NCBI GenBank assembly: GCA_035640155.1
Contig: DASQWR010000089.1
Span: forward strand, 1 to 35,149
DNA length: 35,149 bases
Origin: JALYQB01 sp035640155
Lineage (GTDB): Bacteria; Actinomycetota; Actinomycetes; Mycobacteriales; Pseudonocardiaceae
Reading direction: 5' to 3'
Shown: positions 16,311 to 24,528 of the stretch, in pieces
How positions within the stretch are numbered: position 1 is the first letter of the stretch
How the letters are laid out: the number at the start of each line of letters is the position of its first letter
The notes under the pieces: generated by a model
Seen by the model: the letters and a program-made list of their open reading frames with translations, nothing else
Database searches by the model: none
Told to the model about the DNA's origin: nothing
Made by a program: the position numbers and the translations under genes

Positions 16311-16877
16311 GTGGAGCGTGGCGTCGGGCTGGAGCTCCGTGCCCAGGCGGGCAGTGCGGTGCTGGCCTGCTACGGCGACCGCACCCCTGACCCGGCCTGG
16401 TTCAACCTGTCCGACGAGCTGCGCGCCGCGCTGGACGAGTGGGCACGGGTGGCCGAGATCATCACCCTTGGCGGGAACGACCAGCAGGGTCACCCCTCTC
16501 CGGCCGAGCTCGTCTCACGACGCGGCCGGCAGCTCGCAGCCCGGCTGGCTGTCACCACGGGGCGCCCGGTCGGGTACGTGGACCCCGTTACCGGCGCCAT
16601 GGAGCTCATCGGCCAGGAGCCCACCCCCTGGGCCACCGGGTTGACCGTCAGCGCGGTGTCCGCGGCAATGGTGCTGGCGACGCTGGTGGCGCTCGCCCAG
16701 GGGCTCACGGAGATCGGGGCCTGGGCGCCGCCAGGTACCTTGTTGCTGGTCACGGCTGGTCTGGCGCCGTCGGTCTGGCTCGCCCGGCACACCCCGGTGT
16801 GGCGCTGGCTCTGCTTCGGCGTCGCGGCCGGCGTGGCGCTCTCCTGGGTGGTGCTGCTGCTGTCCCTGCTCGGCTGA
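16311..16877 (+). CDS. DUF2537-like membrane protein, 188 aa
   Basis: The N-terminal 110 residues are soluble (LELRAQAGSAVLACYGDRTPD, LREAL-like helix DELRAALDEWARVAEII, then RPVGYVDPVTGAMELIGQ). The C-terminal third has three hydrophobic segments: GLTVSAVSAAMVLATLVALAQG, PPGTLLLVTAGLAPSVWLA and WLCFGVAAGVALSWVVLLLSLLG. This layout and its place near sepH and serC fit DUF2537, whose function is unknown; the family call is from memory. The GTG at 16311 is eight bases after TAGCAT (16297-16302), predicting a leaderless mRNA. The stop codon lies within a 15-bp tandem repeat. Confidence 0.65.
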   Translation: MERGVGLELRAQAGSAVLACYGDRTPDPAWFNLSDELRAALDEWARVAEIITLGGNDQQGHPSPAELVSRRGRQLAARLAVTTGRPVGYVDPVTGAMELIGQEPTPWATGLTVSAVSAAMVLATLVALAQGLTEIGAWAPPGTLLLVTAGLAPSVWLARHTPVWRWLCFGVAAGVALSWVVLLLSLLG

Positions 16878-16913
16878 GCTTTCCTCGGCTGAGCTTTCCT
16901 CGGCTGGGCTCTC
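16869..16913. repeat. Three tandem 15-bp repeats over the DUF2537 stop codon
   Basis: CTCGGCTGAGCTTTC occurs at 16869 and 16884, and a third copy at 16899 differs at two positions. The first copy includes the stop codon of the DUF2537 gene, so each copy repeats the in-frame stop. It lies between convergent genes and may simply be slippage. Confidence 0.8.
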
Positions 16914-16928
16914 CTCGCCGGCGGGAGC

Positions 16929-18773
16929 TCAGGCGAGGGAACGGCGCCAGGCGGTGTGCAGGTCCGCGAACGCGCCGCAGCCGCCGATGAGGTCCTCGGG
17001 CGCGCCGTCCTCGACCACCACGCCGCCGTCGAGCACCAGCACCCGGTCGGCGATCGACACCGTGGACAGCCGATGCGCGATGATCAGCGCGGTTCGGCCG
17101 GCGAGCACCGTCTCCAGCGCGGCCTGCACGGCCCGCTCGGACGGGATGTCCAGCGACGAGGTGGCCTCGTCGAGCACCAGCACCGCGGGATCGGCGAGCA
17201 ACGCGCGGGCGAACGCCACCAGCTGCCGCTGCCCGCCGGAGAGCCTGGCGCCCCGCTTGCGGACGTCGGTGTCGTACCCCTCAGGCAGCGCGGTGACGAA
17301 CTCGTGCGCGCCGACCGCGCGGGCCACCTCGACGATCTCCTCGCGGGTGGCGCCGGGCCGGCCGAGGGCGATGTTGTCGGCCACCGAGCCGGAGAACAGG
17401 AACGACTCCTGGGTCACCATCACCACCGCGCGGCGCAGGTCGGCGTCCCGGACCGATCGCAGGTCGACCCCGTCGAGCCGGATCGCCCCGCGGCGCGGGT
17501 CGTAGAAGCGGGCCAGCAGCTTGGCCAGCGTGGACTTGCCGGCCCCGGTCGCACCCACCAGCGCGACGGTCTGCCCGGCGGGCACCACCAGGTCGAGCCG
17601 GGGCAGCACCTGCGGTCCCGAACCGTAGCCGAACCCGACCCCGTCGAACACCACCTCGCCTCGGGGCGCGTCCAGGGGCACCGGGCGGGCCGGGTCCAGC
17701 ATCGTCGGCCGCTCCTCGAGCACCCCGGAGATCTTCTCCAGCGCAGCAGCCGCCGACGAGTAGGAGTCGGCGAACATGGCCAGCCGGTCCAGCGGGTCGT
17801 AGAACCGCCGCAGGTAGAGCACGAAGGCGGCGAGCACGCCCAGCTCCAGGGTCCCCCCGATCACCCGCAGCCCGCCGTAGAGCAGCACGGCCGCGACGGA
17901 CACGTTGCCGACCAGGCGCACCACCGCGTTGAACCGGGCCATGAGCACCAACGTGGTGCGGCTGGCGCCGGCGTACGCCCCGTTCATCCCGTCCAGGATC
18001 GTCTCGTTGCGCCGCTCGCGGCGGAACGCCTGCACCGCGCGCACCCCGTTCATCGACTCGACGAGGTGCACGATCACCCGCGCCACCCAGGTGCGGGTTC
18101 CCCGGTAGGCCCGCTGCGAGGCTTGCAGGTACCAGCGGGCTACCAGCAGCAACGGCACGAACCCGGCGAGCACCACGAGCCCGAGCGGTGCGTCCAGCAC
18201 CAGCAGCATCACCGCGATCCCGACGATGGACAGCACCGAGGTGAAGAACCCGTCCAGCCCGCTCTCGAGCATGTCCTGCAGGGAGTCGATGTCACTGGTC
18301 AGCCGGGAGATCACCCGGCCGGACGTGTAGCGCTCGTGGAACGACAGCGACAGCCGCTGGACGTGGGCGAACACCCGGTGACGCAGGTCGAGCAGCACGT
18401 CCTGCCCGATGCGTCCGGAGTGCCGCACGAACAGCGTGAGAATCCCGGCGTCGGCGAGCCCGGCCGCGGCATACCCCGCGACGTACCACGCCAGCGGCGC
18501 CGGCCGCCCGTCCAGTGCCGCGGGGATCCCGGAGTCGATCGCCTTGGCGATGAGCCAGGGCCCGGCGAGCAGCGCGACCTGGCCCGCGACGAGCAGCGCC
18601 ACGGCCGCGAGTACGGGCCACCGGTGTGGGCGCAGCAGCGAGCCGAGCAGCCGCCGCGATCGGGCGGCCAGCCGCAGGCTGGTGGCCGCGTCGACCACGT
18701 CGGCGTCCTCGCCCGCGACGCCGCGCCACTGCTGCTCGCTCACCGGGTCGGCGCTTACCGGGTCCGCACTCAC
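16929..18773 (-). CDS. ABC exporter half-transporter with canonical ATPase site, 614 aa
   Basis: Type IV ABC exporter subunit: six-helix membrane domain (from LVAGQVALLAGPWLIAKAID, about residues 60-80, to 340) fused to a nucleotide-binding domain with Walker A VGATGAGKSTLAK, signature LSGGQRQLVAFARAL, Walker B VLVLDEATSSLD with the catalytic Glu, and switch His in IIAHRLST. The start GTG 18773 overlaps the upstream ABC gene's stop by four bases (GTGA), so translation is coupled; a GTG at 18743 is possible because residues 2-11 are a duplicated SADPV. With the neighbour it should form a heterodimer. From memory the mycobacterial pair Rv1273c/Rv1272c is similar; the substrate here (lipid, peptide or drug) is unknown. 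Confidence 0.88.
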   Translation of the reverse strand: MSADPVSADPVSEQQWRGVAGEDADVVDAATSLRLAARSRRLLGSLLRPHRWPVLAAVALLVAGQVALLAGPWLIAKAIDSGIPAALDGRPAPLAWYVAGYAAAGLADAGILTLFVRHSGRIGQDVLLDLRHRVFAHVQRLSLSFHERYTSGRVISRLTSDIDSLQDMLESGLDGFFTSVLSIVGIAVMLLVLDAPLGLVVLAGFVPLLLVARWYLQASQRAYRGTRTWVARVIVHLVESMNGVRAVQAFRRERRNETILDGMNGAYAGASRTTLVLMARFNAVVRLVGNVSVAAVLLYGGLRVIGGTLELGVLAAFVLYLRRFYDPLDRLAMFADSYSSAAAALEKISGVLEERPTMLDPARPVPLDAPRGEVVFDGVGFGYGSGPQVLPRLDLVVPAGQTVALVGATGAGKSTLAKLLARFYDPRRGAIRLDGVDLRSVRDADLRRAVVMVTQESFLFSGSVADNIALGRPGATREEIVEVARAVGAHEFVTALPEGYDTDVRKRGARLSGGQRQLVAFARALLADPAVLVLDEATSSLDIPSERAVQAALETVLAGRTALIIAHRLSTVSIADRVLVLDGGVVVEDGAPEDLIGGCGAFADLHTAWRRSLA

Positions 18774-20578
18774 CGGGCCACCGCCGATGCGTCCGCGCAG
18801 AACAGCCGTCGATACTCCGGCTCGTCGCAGAGCAGCTCGGAGTGCCCGCCGACCGCGGCGATCCGGCCGTCGACGAGCAACGCCACCCGGTCGGCCAGCT
18901 GCACGGTCGAGGGCCGGTGCGCGACGACCAGCGCGGTGACCCCGGACAGCACCTGGCGCAGTGCCGCCTCCACCTCGCCCTCGGTGTGCACGTCCAGCGC
19001 CGAGAGCGGGTCGTCCAGCACCAGCACGGCCGGCTCACCCACGACCGCGCGGGCCAGCGCGAGCCGTTGCCGCTGCCCGCCGGACAGCGAGAGCCCCTGC
19101 TCCCCGATCCGGGTGTGCAGGCCCCAGGGCAACGCGTCGACGAACCCGTCGGCGTGCGCCACGGCCAGCGCGCGGCGGACCTCGTCGTCGGTCGCGTCCG
19201 CCGCGCCGAGCGCGACGTTCTCCCGCACCGAGGCGGAGAAGAGCACCGGGTCCTCGAACGCGGTCGCGACCACCCGCCGCAGGTCGGCGAGCGCCAGGTC
19301 GCGGATGTCCACGCCGTCGAGGGTGATAGCGCCCCCGGTGACGTCGGCAAGACGCGGCACCAGCGCGGTGAGGGTGGTCTTGCCGCTGCCGGTGGCCCCG
19401 ACCAGCGCCACCGTCTCGCCGGGGCGCAGGTCGAGGTCGACGCCGCGCAGGGTCTCGACTCCCGCGCCCGGGTAGCGGAACCGCACGCCGTCCAGGCGCA
19501 GCTGCCCGCGGACCGGGGTGGCGAGCGGCTGCGGGTCGTCCGGGTCCGTCACGGTGCGCGGCGCGTCCCGGACCTCCCAGTACCGCGCGAGGGCCGTGAC
19601 GGTGTTGCCGGTCTCGGCGAGCAGCCAGCCCAGCGACTCGATGGGAAAGCGCAGGTAGACCATGATCGTGATCGCGGCGATCACGGTCCCGAGGGTGAGC
19701 GAACCCGACGCCACGCCGTAGCCTCCGACGGCGAGCATCGCGGCCATCGCCAGCTCCGGCAGCGTGATCACCAGTGCCCAGAGGAGCGCGAGGATCCGCA
19801 CCTTGGTGAGCTCGGTGCGGCGAAGCTCGCGGGCTTCGGCGAGGAACGCCCGGGTCCGCTCCGGCCCGCGACCGAACGCCTTGAGCACCCGGATGCCCAG
19901 CGCCGACTCCTCGACCCGAGTCGCCAGGTCGCCCACCTGGTCCTGCGCCCGCCGCGCGGCGACCTCCAACCGGGCCTCGTAGCGCCCGCACAGCACCACC
20001 AGGGGCACCACCACGGCGGTCGCCAGCAGCCCGAGCGGTGGGGCCAGCGCGACGAGGACCACCATGCCCACCACCACCGCGACGCTGTTCACCACCAGGT
20101 AGATGCCGACGAACGTCAGGAACCGGCGGATCGTGGTGAGGTCGCTGATCGCGCGGGACAGCAGCTGCCCGGACGGCCAGCTGTCGTGGAAGGCCACCGG
20201 CAGGCGCTGCAGGTGCGCATGCAGGTCCGCGCGCATCCGCGCTTCCACCCGCGTCACCGGCCCGGCGACGATCCAGCGGCGCAGGTACATCAGCGCCGCC
20301 TCCAGCAGGCCGAGCACCAGCACCCCGCCGACCAGCAGCACCAGGCGCGTCCGGTCGCCGGTGGCCACCGGGCCGTCGACGATGGCCTGGATCACCAGCG
20401 GGATCACCAGCCCGGCGAGGGTCGCAGCCAGCGCGGCGGCGCCCGCGACAAGCAGCCGACCGCGGAACGGCCGCACGTAGGGTCCGAGACGGCACAGGGT
20501 GGCCAGCGAGGTGCGGAAAGCGGAAGGGCGGGAACCGGGGGCGCGGGGGACTGGGGTGTGAGGGGTGGGCGGGCTCAT
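18770..20578 (-). CDS. ABC exporter half-transporter with degenerate Walker B, 602 aa
   Basis: Partner of the next gene: disordered Pro-rich start, six-helix membrane domain (LLVAGAAALAATLAGLVIPL through LGTVIAAITIMVYL), then a nucleotide-binding domain with Walker A VGATGSGKTTLTA, signature LSGGQRQRLALARAV and switch His in VVAHRPST. Walker B reads VLVLDDPLSALD: the catalytic Glu is replaced by Asp, as in the non-hydrolysing site of heterodimeric exporters such as TM287/288. The ATG at 20578 gives a normal length; no good Shine-Dalgarno. The gene starts 57 bases after sepH on the same strand, and its stop overlaps the next start, so the three may be one operon. Confidence 0.88.
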   Translation of the reverse strand: MSPPTPHTPVPRAPGSRPSAFRTSLATLCRLGPYVRPFRGRLLVAGAAALAATLAGLVIPLVIQAIVDGPVATGDRTRLVLLVGGVLVLGLLEAALMYLRRWIVAGPVTRVEARMRADLHAHLQRLPVAFHDSWPSGQLLSRAISDLTTIRRFLTFVGIYLVVNSVAVVVGMVVLVALAPPLGLLATAVVVPLVVLCGRYEARLEVAARRAQDQVGDLATRVEESALGIRVLKAFGRGPERTRAFLAEARELRRTELTKVRILALLWALVITLPELAMAAMLAVGGYGVASGSLTLGTVIAAITIMVYLRFPIESLGWLLAETGNTVTALARYWEVRDAPRTVTDPDDPQPLATPVRGQLRLDGVRFRYPGAGVETLRGVDLDLRPGETVALVGATGSGKTTLTALVPRLADVTGGAITLDGVDIRDLALADLRRVVATAFEDPVLFSASVRENVALGAADATDDEVRRALAVAHADGFVDALPWGLHTRIGEQGLSLSGGQRQRLALARAVVGEPAVLVLDDPLSALDVHTEGEVEAALRQVLSGVTALVVAHRPSTVQLADRVALLVDGRIAAVGGHSELLCDEPEYRRLFCADASAVAR

Positions 20579-20635
20579 GGCATGCCCGACGCTAGCGGGG
20601 ACCACCGACACCGGGCATGCGAGTTTCACCGCCGG

Positions 20636-21583
20636 TCATGGGCGGGGCGAGCGGACCCCCAGCAGCACGTCCTCCCAGGACGGCACGACCGGATGGTTCT
20701 TGCGACCCCGCTTGGGGGCGGGTCGCTGCGCCGGGCCGTCCTCGGGGCCGGGCTCGACCGGGCCCTCCCGTGCCGGTGGGTAGATCATCCCGTCGTCCGG
20801 GACGGCCAGTGGTCGCTCCGGCTCGAGGGTCTCCTCGGCAGCCGGCACCTCCTCCATCGGGTCATCCAGGTCATTGTCGATCAGGTCATCCGGGGCCGCT
20901 GGGGCGGTCGGGGCGGGCATCGGCGGGGTGGTGGACGGGGGCTGCCCGCCCAGCGCGGCCACCACCGGCACGGTGCGCAGCGGCTTGCCCGACTCCGGGT
21001 CGATGAGGCCGACGGCATGGTCGTCCAGGACGGTGACGGTGCCGCCGTCCGCTCCCGGGTGGAACGTCCAGTGCGCGCGGTTGTCCGAGCGCCCGGCGCA
21101 CCAGCGCAGCTGCACGACCCACTTGCCGCTCTCGCCGCGCCAGGAGTCCCAGGTCACGGATGCGTAGTCGTGCCCGCGCCGGGTGAACGTGTCGGCCACG
21201 ACCTCGTCGAGGGTGCGCACGTCCGGCCCGTCCGAGCGCACGGGGTGGGCTTGCCGGGCCAGCTCCGCGGTGCGGGAGCGCTCCAGCAGCACCGGATAGG
21301 CGAACCGCTCGATGCGTTCGGCGGGCACACCCGCGGCGGCGGCCACCTGGTCGACGGACGCTCCGGACCTGATCCGGGTCTGGATCTCACGGGGTCGCAT
21401 CTGGCTCTCCAGCTCGATCTCGATCTGGCCGAGGCGGGGCAGATCACCCCGTACCGCTGCGTGCAGGCTCTCGTCGGCGGGCAGGCTGAAACGCTCGCGC
21501 CGCTCACCCGAGCGGTGCGGCACCGTCTCGAGGATGACGGTGCGCCCGTCGATCCCGAGGCCGACCACCCGCAACGCCCGCAT
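20636..21583 (-). CDS. sepH: Septation protein SepH (DUF3071), 315 aa
   Basis: Actinobacterial cell-division protein that binds FtsZ and promotes its assembly into filaments (known from Streptomyces and mycobacteria). Residues 1-100 are the conserved DUF3071 region: MRALRVVGLGIDGRTVILE and a helix-turn-helix-like part, QMRPREIQTRIRSGASVDQV, then AGVPAERIERFAYPVLLER. A beta-rich second part follows (VTWDSWRGESGKWVVQLRW), then a long acidic Pro-rich linker, ending in the basic motif KRGRKNHPVVPSWEDVLLGV typical of the family. ATG 21583 follows GAGGAA. An upstream small frame overlaps its first 80 bases. It heads a possible operon with two ABC genes; in many relatives serC is close, as here. Confidence 0.92.
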   Translation of the reverse strand: MRALRVVGLGIDGRTVILETVPHRSGERRERFSLPADESLHAAVRGDLPRLGQIEIELESQMRPREIQTRIRSGASVDQVAAAAGVPAERIERFAYPVLLERSRTAELARQAHPVRSDGPDVRTLDEVVADTFTRRGHDYASVTWDSWRGESGKWVVQLRWCAGRSDNRAHWTFHPGADGGTVTVLDDHAVGLIDPESGKPLRTVPVVAALGGQPPSTTPPMPAPTAPAAPDDLIDNDLDDPMEEVPAAEETLEPERPLAVPDDGMIYPPAREGPVEPGPEDGPAQRPAPKRGRKNHPVVPSWEDVLLGVRSPRP

Positions 21584-21905
21584 CGGCAGTGTTCCTCACG
21601 TGGTCGACAGCTTCGTCGTGCTTCAGCCCTGCACCGTACTGGAGCACTGTAGAGGGGTGCGCCCGTCTGACCAGGGAGGCGCGCCGCCCCGCTCGAACCG
21701 GCTCGTGCCGCGGAGTATTCACGCCCTCGTCGGTGATCTCATGCGGTGGAAGGTCGGACAGCGACTCCGCGCAGGGCATCCAGACACGCCCCACCGGGTC
21801 ATAGCCAAGCAGGCGAATATCTCCTCGGCACGCCACCCAGTGGTCCTCGGGGTTGACAACCGTGTTGTACAGCTGGCGCAGTCGCGTTTGACAGACGCCC
21901 TCCAC
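21504..21905 (-). CDS. Hypothetical 133-aa protein translationally coupled to the pentapeptide-repeat gene
   Basis: The GTG at 21905 lies two bases after the stop of the pentapeptide-repeat gene and is preceded by GAGGAG at five bases, so it should be translated. The first half looks like protein (NPEDHWVACRGDIRLLGYD, VWMPCAESLSDLPPHEITDE); it holds Cys residues and several Trp. The last third is Arg-rich and overlaps the start of sepH by 80 bases, so it may be a degraded or frame-shifted tail. Its composition is less GC-rich than neighbours. The family is not recognised; the arrangement suggests a partner of the upstream membrane protein. Confidence 0.5.
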   Translation of the reverse strand: MEGVCQTRLRQLYNTVVNPEDHWVACRGDIRLLGYDPVGRVWMPCAESLSDLPPHEITDEGVNTPRHEPVRAGRRASLVRRAHPSTVLQYGAGLKHDEAVDHVRNTADAGVAGGRPRDRRAHRHPRDGAAPLG

Positions 21906-21907
21906 CG

Positions 21908-23128
21908 CTACTCCTCGCGTCGGACCAGGTACCGGAAGGCGGGATCTTCCCCGTTATCCGGCTGGGCATGCCGCGTTGTCCAGCCTGGCGGCCACACTGT
22001 CTCCCGGCCTGGCCCGCTTGTGTAGGCGCCGGTGAAATCGGCTGTGCCGGTGTACTGGGTGTCGTCGAAGAGTGCCCCGCCGGTGAACCGAGCGCCGTCG
22101 AAGATGGCCCCGCCGGTGAACCGGACGCCGCTGAAGTCGGCCCCGCCAGTGAACCGGGCGCGGACGAAGACGGCTAGGTCGGTGAACCGGGCGCGGTCGA
22201 AGAAGGCTGTGCCGGTGAACTGGGCGCCGCGGAAGAAGGCCCCGCTGGTGAACCAGGCGTCTTCGAAGAAGGCTGTGCCGGTGAACCAGGCGTCTTCGAA
22301 GAAGGCCGTGCCGGTGAACTGGGTGCCGCGGAAGTCGGCCCTGCCGGTGAACCGGGTGCCGGTGAAGTCGGCCTCCGCGATCCGGCAGGCTATCAGGCTA
22401 ATGTCGAGGAGCAGCGCCCCGTTGAGGTCCAGTCGGATTCCCGGCCACGACGGTTCGCGATACACCCGCCACGGAGCCCACCACCGGCGGCGGCCCTCGT
22501 CAGAGACACGCAGGTTGCGGGCGAGAATGCCCTGGGCGGTGAGCCGAACCTGGCGTTCCTGGCGCGACTGCTCGTCTCGGTTGCCCACAGCCTCCCCCAC
22601 TTCGAGTGGGGGCGTGTAAGGCATCCGCAGGTAGGCGCAGATCACATCCACGATGGTTTGGCGGTGCTCGACGGTGCTGTGCGCCAGGCGCTCCAGGGCG
22701 TAGAGCCCGGCCAGGCGGACCGGGGCCTGGTCGCTGCCGAGTTGGTCGGCGGCCTTGGTGTACAGCTCGGTGATCCGCCGTTCGGTGACGTCGTGCTCGG
22801 TGTGCACCAGGGTCAGCTCGGTGGAGCGTTGCCGGCGAGCGGCCAGCAGCAACGCGAACGCGCCCCCGGCGCCGACCACGAGTACCCCCGCGGTGCGGAT
22901 CGCGTCCAGCTCAACGCTCGCCCCGGTACCGCCGTAGCGGCGCAGCAGCACGATCCAGGCGGCCACCGCGATGGCGAGCACGATCACCGCGCCCAGCGCG
23001 ATCGCCCAGGTCGATAACGGCCGCGCCGGTGGATACTCCCGCCGCTTCTGATGTCTGATCACACCAAGAGCATCGACGACCCCACTCCGCGGGATGTCAC
23101 GGGGGGCCCGGCGCAGCTCGGCAGGCAC
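21908..23128 (-). CDS. Membrane-anchored pentapeptide-repeat protein, 406 aa
   Basis: N-terminal cytoplasmic tail, two transmembrane helices (WAIALGAVIVLAIAVAAWIVLL at about 42-63 and AGVLVVGAGGAFALLLAA at about 80-97), a helical segment (LVHTEHDVTERRITELYTKA, VRLAGLYALERLAHSTVEHR, VIDVICAYLR-like) common in actinobacterial proteins of this kind, then a right-handed beta-helix of pentapeptide repeats from about residue 245 to 360. The repeats have an 11-residue period (AxFxxAxFTGx). The GTG at 23128 follows GAGGG. The function is unknown; some pentapeptide proteins mimic DNA and protect gyrase, but this membrane-anchored form is a different subgroup. It sits between sepH and serC, which are often neighbours, so it is probably an insertion. 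Confidence 0.8.
   Translation of the reverse strand: MPAELRRAPRDIPRSGVVDALGVIRHQKRREYPPARPLSTWAIALGAVIVLAIAVAAWIVLLRRYGGTGASVELDAIRTAGVLVVGAGGAFALLLAARRQRSTELTLVHTEHDVTERRITELYTKAADQLGSDQAPVRLAGLYALERLAHSTVEHRQTIVDVICAYLRMPYTPPLEVGEAVGNRDEQSRQERQVRLTAQGILARNLRVSDEGRRRWWAPWRVYREPSWPGIRLDLNGALLLDISLIACRIAEADFTGTRFTGRADFRGTQFTGTAFFEDAWFTGTAFFEDAWFTSGAFFRGAQFTGTAFFDRARFTDLAVFVRARFTGGADFSGVRFTGGAIFDGARFTGGALFDDTQYTGTADFTGAYTSGPGRETVWPPGWTTRHAQPDNGEDPAFRYLVRREE
22030..22390. repeat. 33-bp tandem repeats coding for pentapeptide units
   Basis: About ten units of 33 bases (11 residues) lie in tandem inside the pentapeptide-repeat gene. Two neighbouring units near 22238-22310 are nearly identical (both encode AFFEDAWFT), which indicates a recent duplication, while the outer units have diverged. 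Confidence 0.75.
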
Positions 23129-23233
23129 CTCACCCTCACGTTGCGCTGGCTCCAGGAAAAGATCTCAACAAGACGCTGAACGCCGCTTTCCCTCGGCAAG
23201 CGGGGCAGCATTTTCGAGGCCCGCTGGGCGCGA

Positions 23234-24355
23234 TCACGCCAGTCGCTGGACCACCCAGTCGATGCAGCCGGTGAGCGCGGTGACGTCCTCGGGATCGACG
23301 GCGGGGAACATCCCGATCCGCAGCTGGTTGCGGCCGAGCTTGCGGTACGGCTCGGTGTCGACGATCCCGTTCGCGCGCAGCGTCGCAGCGACAGCTGCTG
23401 CGTCGACGGATTCGGCGAGGTCGACGGTGCCCACTACGTGCGAGCGCTTCGCCGGGTCTGCCACGAACGGGACGGCGTAGTCGCTGGCCTCGGCCCAGTC
23501 GTAGAACCGGCGCGCCGAGTCGGCGGTCCGCGTGGTGCACCAGTTCAGGCCCCCGCAGGCGAGCATCCACTCGACCTGGTCGGCGAACATCACCAGTGTC
23601 GCCACCGCGGGGGTGTTGTAGGTCTGGTTCTTGACGCTGTTGTCCAGCGCGGTGGTCAGGGACAGGAACTCCGGCACCCAACGGTCCGACGCGCCGATCT
23701 CGGCGACCCGTTCCAGCGCAGCCGGGCTCATCAGCGCCACCCACAGACCGCCGTCGGAGGCGAAGCACTTCTGCGGTGCGAAGTAGTAGACGTCGGCGTC
23801 GCGGACGTCTACCGGCAGGCCCCCGGCGGCGGACGTGGCGTCGATGGCGATCAGCGCGCCCTCCGAGCCCGACGGTCGGGTCACCGGCACCATCACACCG
23901 GTGGAGGTCTCGTTGTGTGCCCAGCCGATGAGGTCGCAGCTCGGGTCCGCGACGGGTGCCGGGGCGTCGCCCGGGTCGGCGGTCACCACGACCGGGTCGG
24001 CCAGGAACGGCGTGCCCTTCGTCACCGAGGCGAACTTCGAGGAGAACTCGCCGTAGGTCAGGTGCAACGAGCGCTGCCGGACCAGGCCGACCGCCGCAGC
24101 GTCCCAGAAGGCGGTGGTGCCGCCGTTGCCGAGGACCACCTCGTATCCGTCCGGCAGGTCGAACAGCGCGTGCAGCCCGGCGCGCACCCGTCCGACCAGG
24201 GACTTGACCGGCTGCTGCCGGTGCGAGGTGCCCATCACGTCGGCCGAGGCGACGGCGGCCAGCTGCTCCGGGCGGACCTTCGACGGCCCGCACCCGAAAC
24301 GCCCGTCCGCAGGCTTGTACTCGGCGGGGATCGTCAGCTCGGCGGTCTGGGTCAT
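23234..24355 (-). CDS. serC: Phosphoserine aminotransferase SerC (actinobacterial type), 373 aa
   Basis: PLP enzyme that transfers the amino group of glutamate to 3-phosphohydroxypyruvate in serine synthesis; it can also serve pyridoxal phosphate formation in some bacteria. Family features: IPAEYKPADGRFGCGPSKVRPEQL split over residues 9-32, MGTSHRQQPVKSLV (41-54), LGNGGTTAFWDAA, the cofactor Asp in AIDATSAAGGLPVD (D172), and the PLP lysine in YFAPQKCFASDGGLW (K196). C-terminal RIGMFPAVDPEDV completes it. ATG 24355 matches the usual N-terminus; only a distant GGGAG lies upstream. Length is normal. It lies downstream of a lower-GC epimerase gene with 173 bases between, so it probably has its own promoter. 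Confidence 0.93.
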   Translation of the reverse strand: MTQTAELTIPAEYKPADGRFGCGPSKVRPEQLAAVASADVMGTSHRQQPVKSLVGRVRAGLHALFDLPDGYEVVLGNGGTTAFWDAAAVGLVRQRSLHLTYGEFSSKFASVTKGTPFLADPVVVTADPGDAPAPVADPSCDLIGWAHNETSTGVMVPVTRPSGSEGALIAIDATSAAGGLPVDVRDADVYYFAPQKCFASDGGLWVALMSPAALERVAEIGASDRWVPEFLSLTTALDNSVKNQTYNTPAVATLVMFADQVEWMLACGGLNWCTTRTADSARRFYDWAEASDYAVPFVADPAKRSHVVGTVDLAESVDAAAVAATLRANGIVDTEPYRKLGRNQLRIGMFPAVDPEDVTALTGCIDWVVQRLA

Positions 24356-24528
24356 GGACCGAGTATCTCCCACCCACCCCGGCTCTGCTCGGACTGCGGC
24401 TACGACGTCGACGAGACCTTGGCACAATGCCCGCGCTCTGCAAACGCTACGAAAACGTTCTGAGACGCTCGCTGTGCACCTTTCAGCCCGAGGTATCAAA
24501 TCACCCTAGCCGGAGCAAGAGATTTCCA

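Noticed and set aside
22030..22390. Regular repeats resembling a CRISPR array
   Set aside because: The units are adjacent without spacers and encode pentapeptide repeats in frame.
24440..24465. AACG...CGTT symmetric pair near 24445-24461, possible LacI-type operator
   Set aside because: Only four bases per arm with a long spacer; no regulator or promoter supports it.
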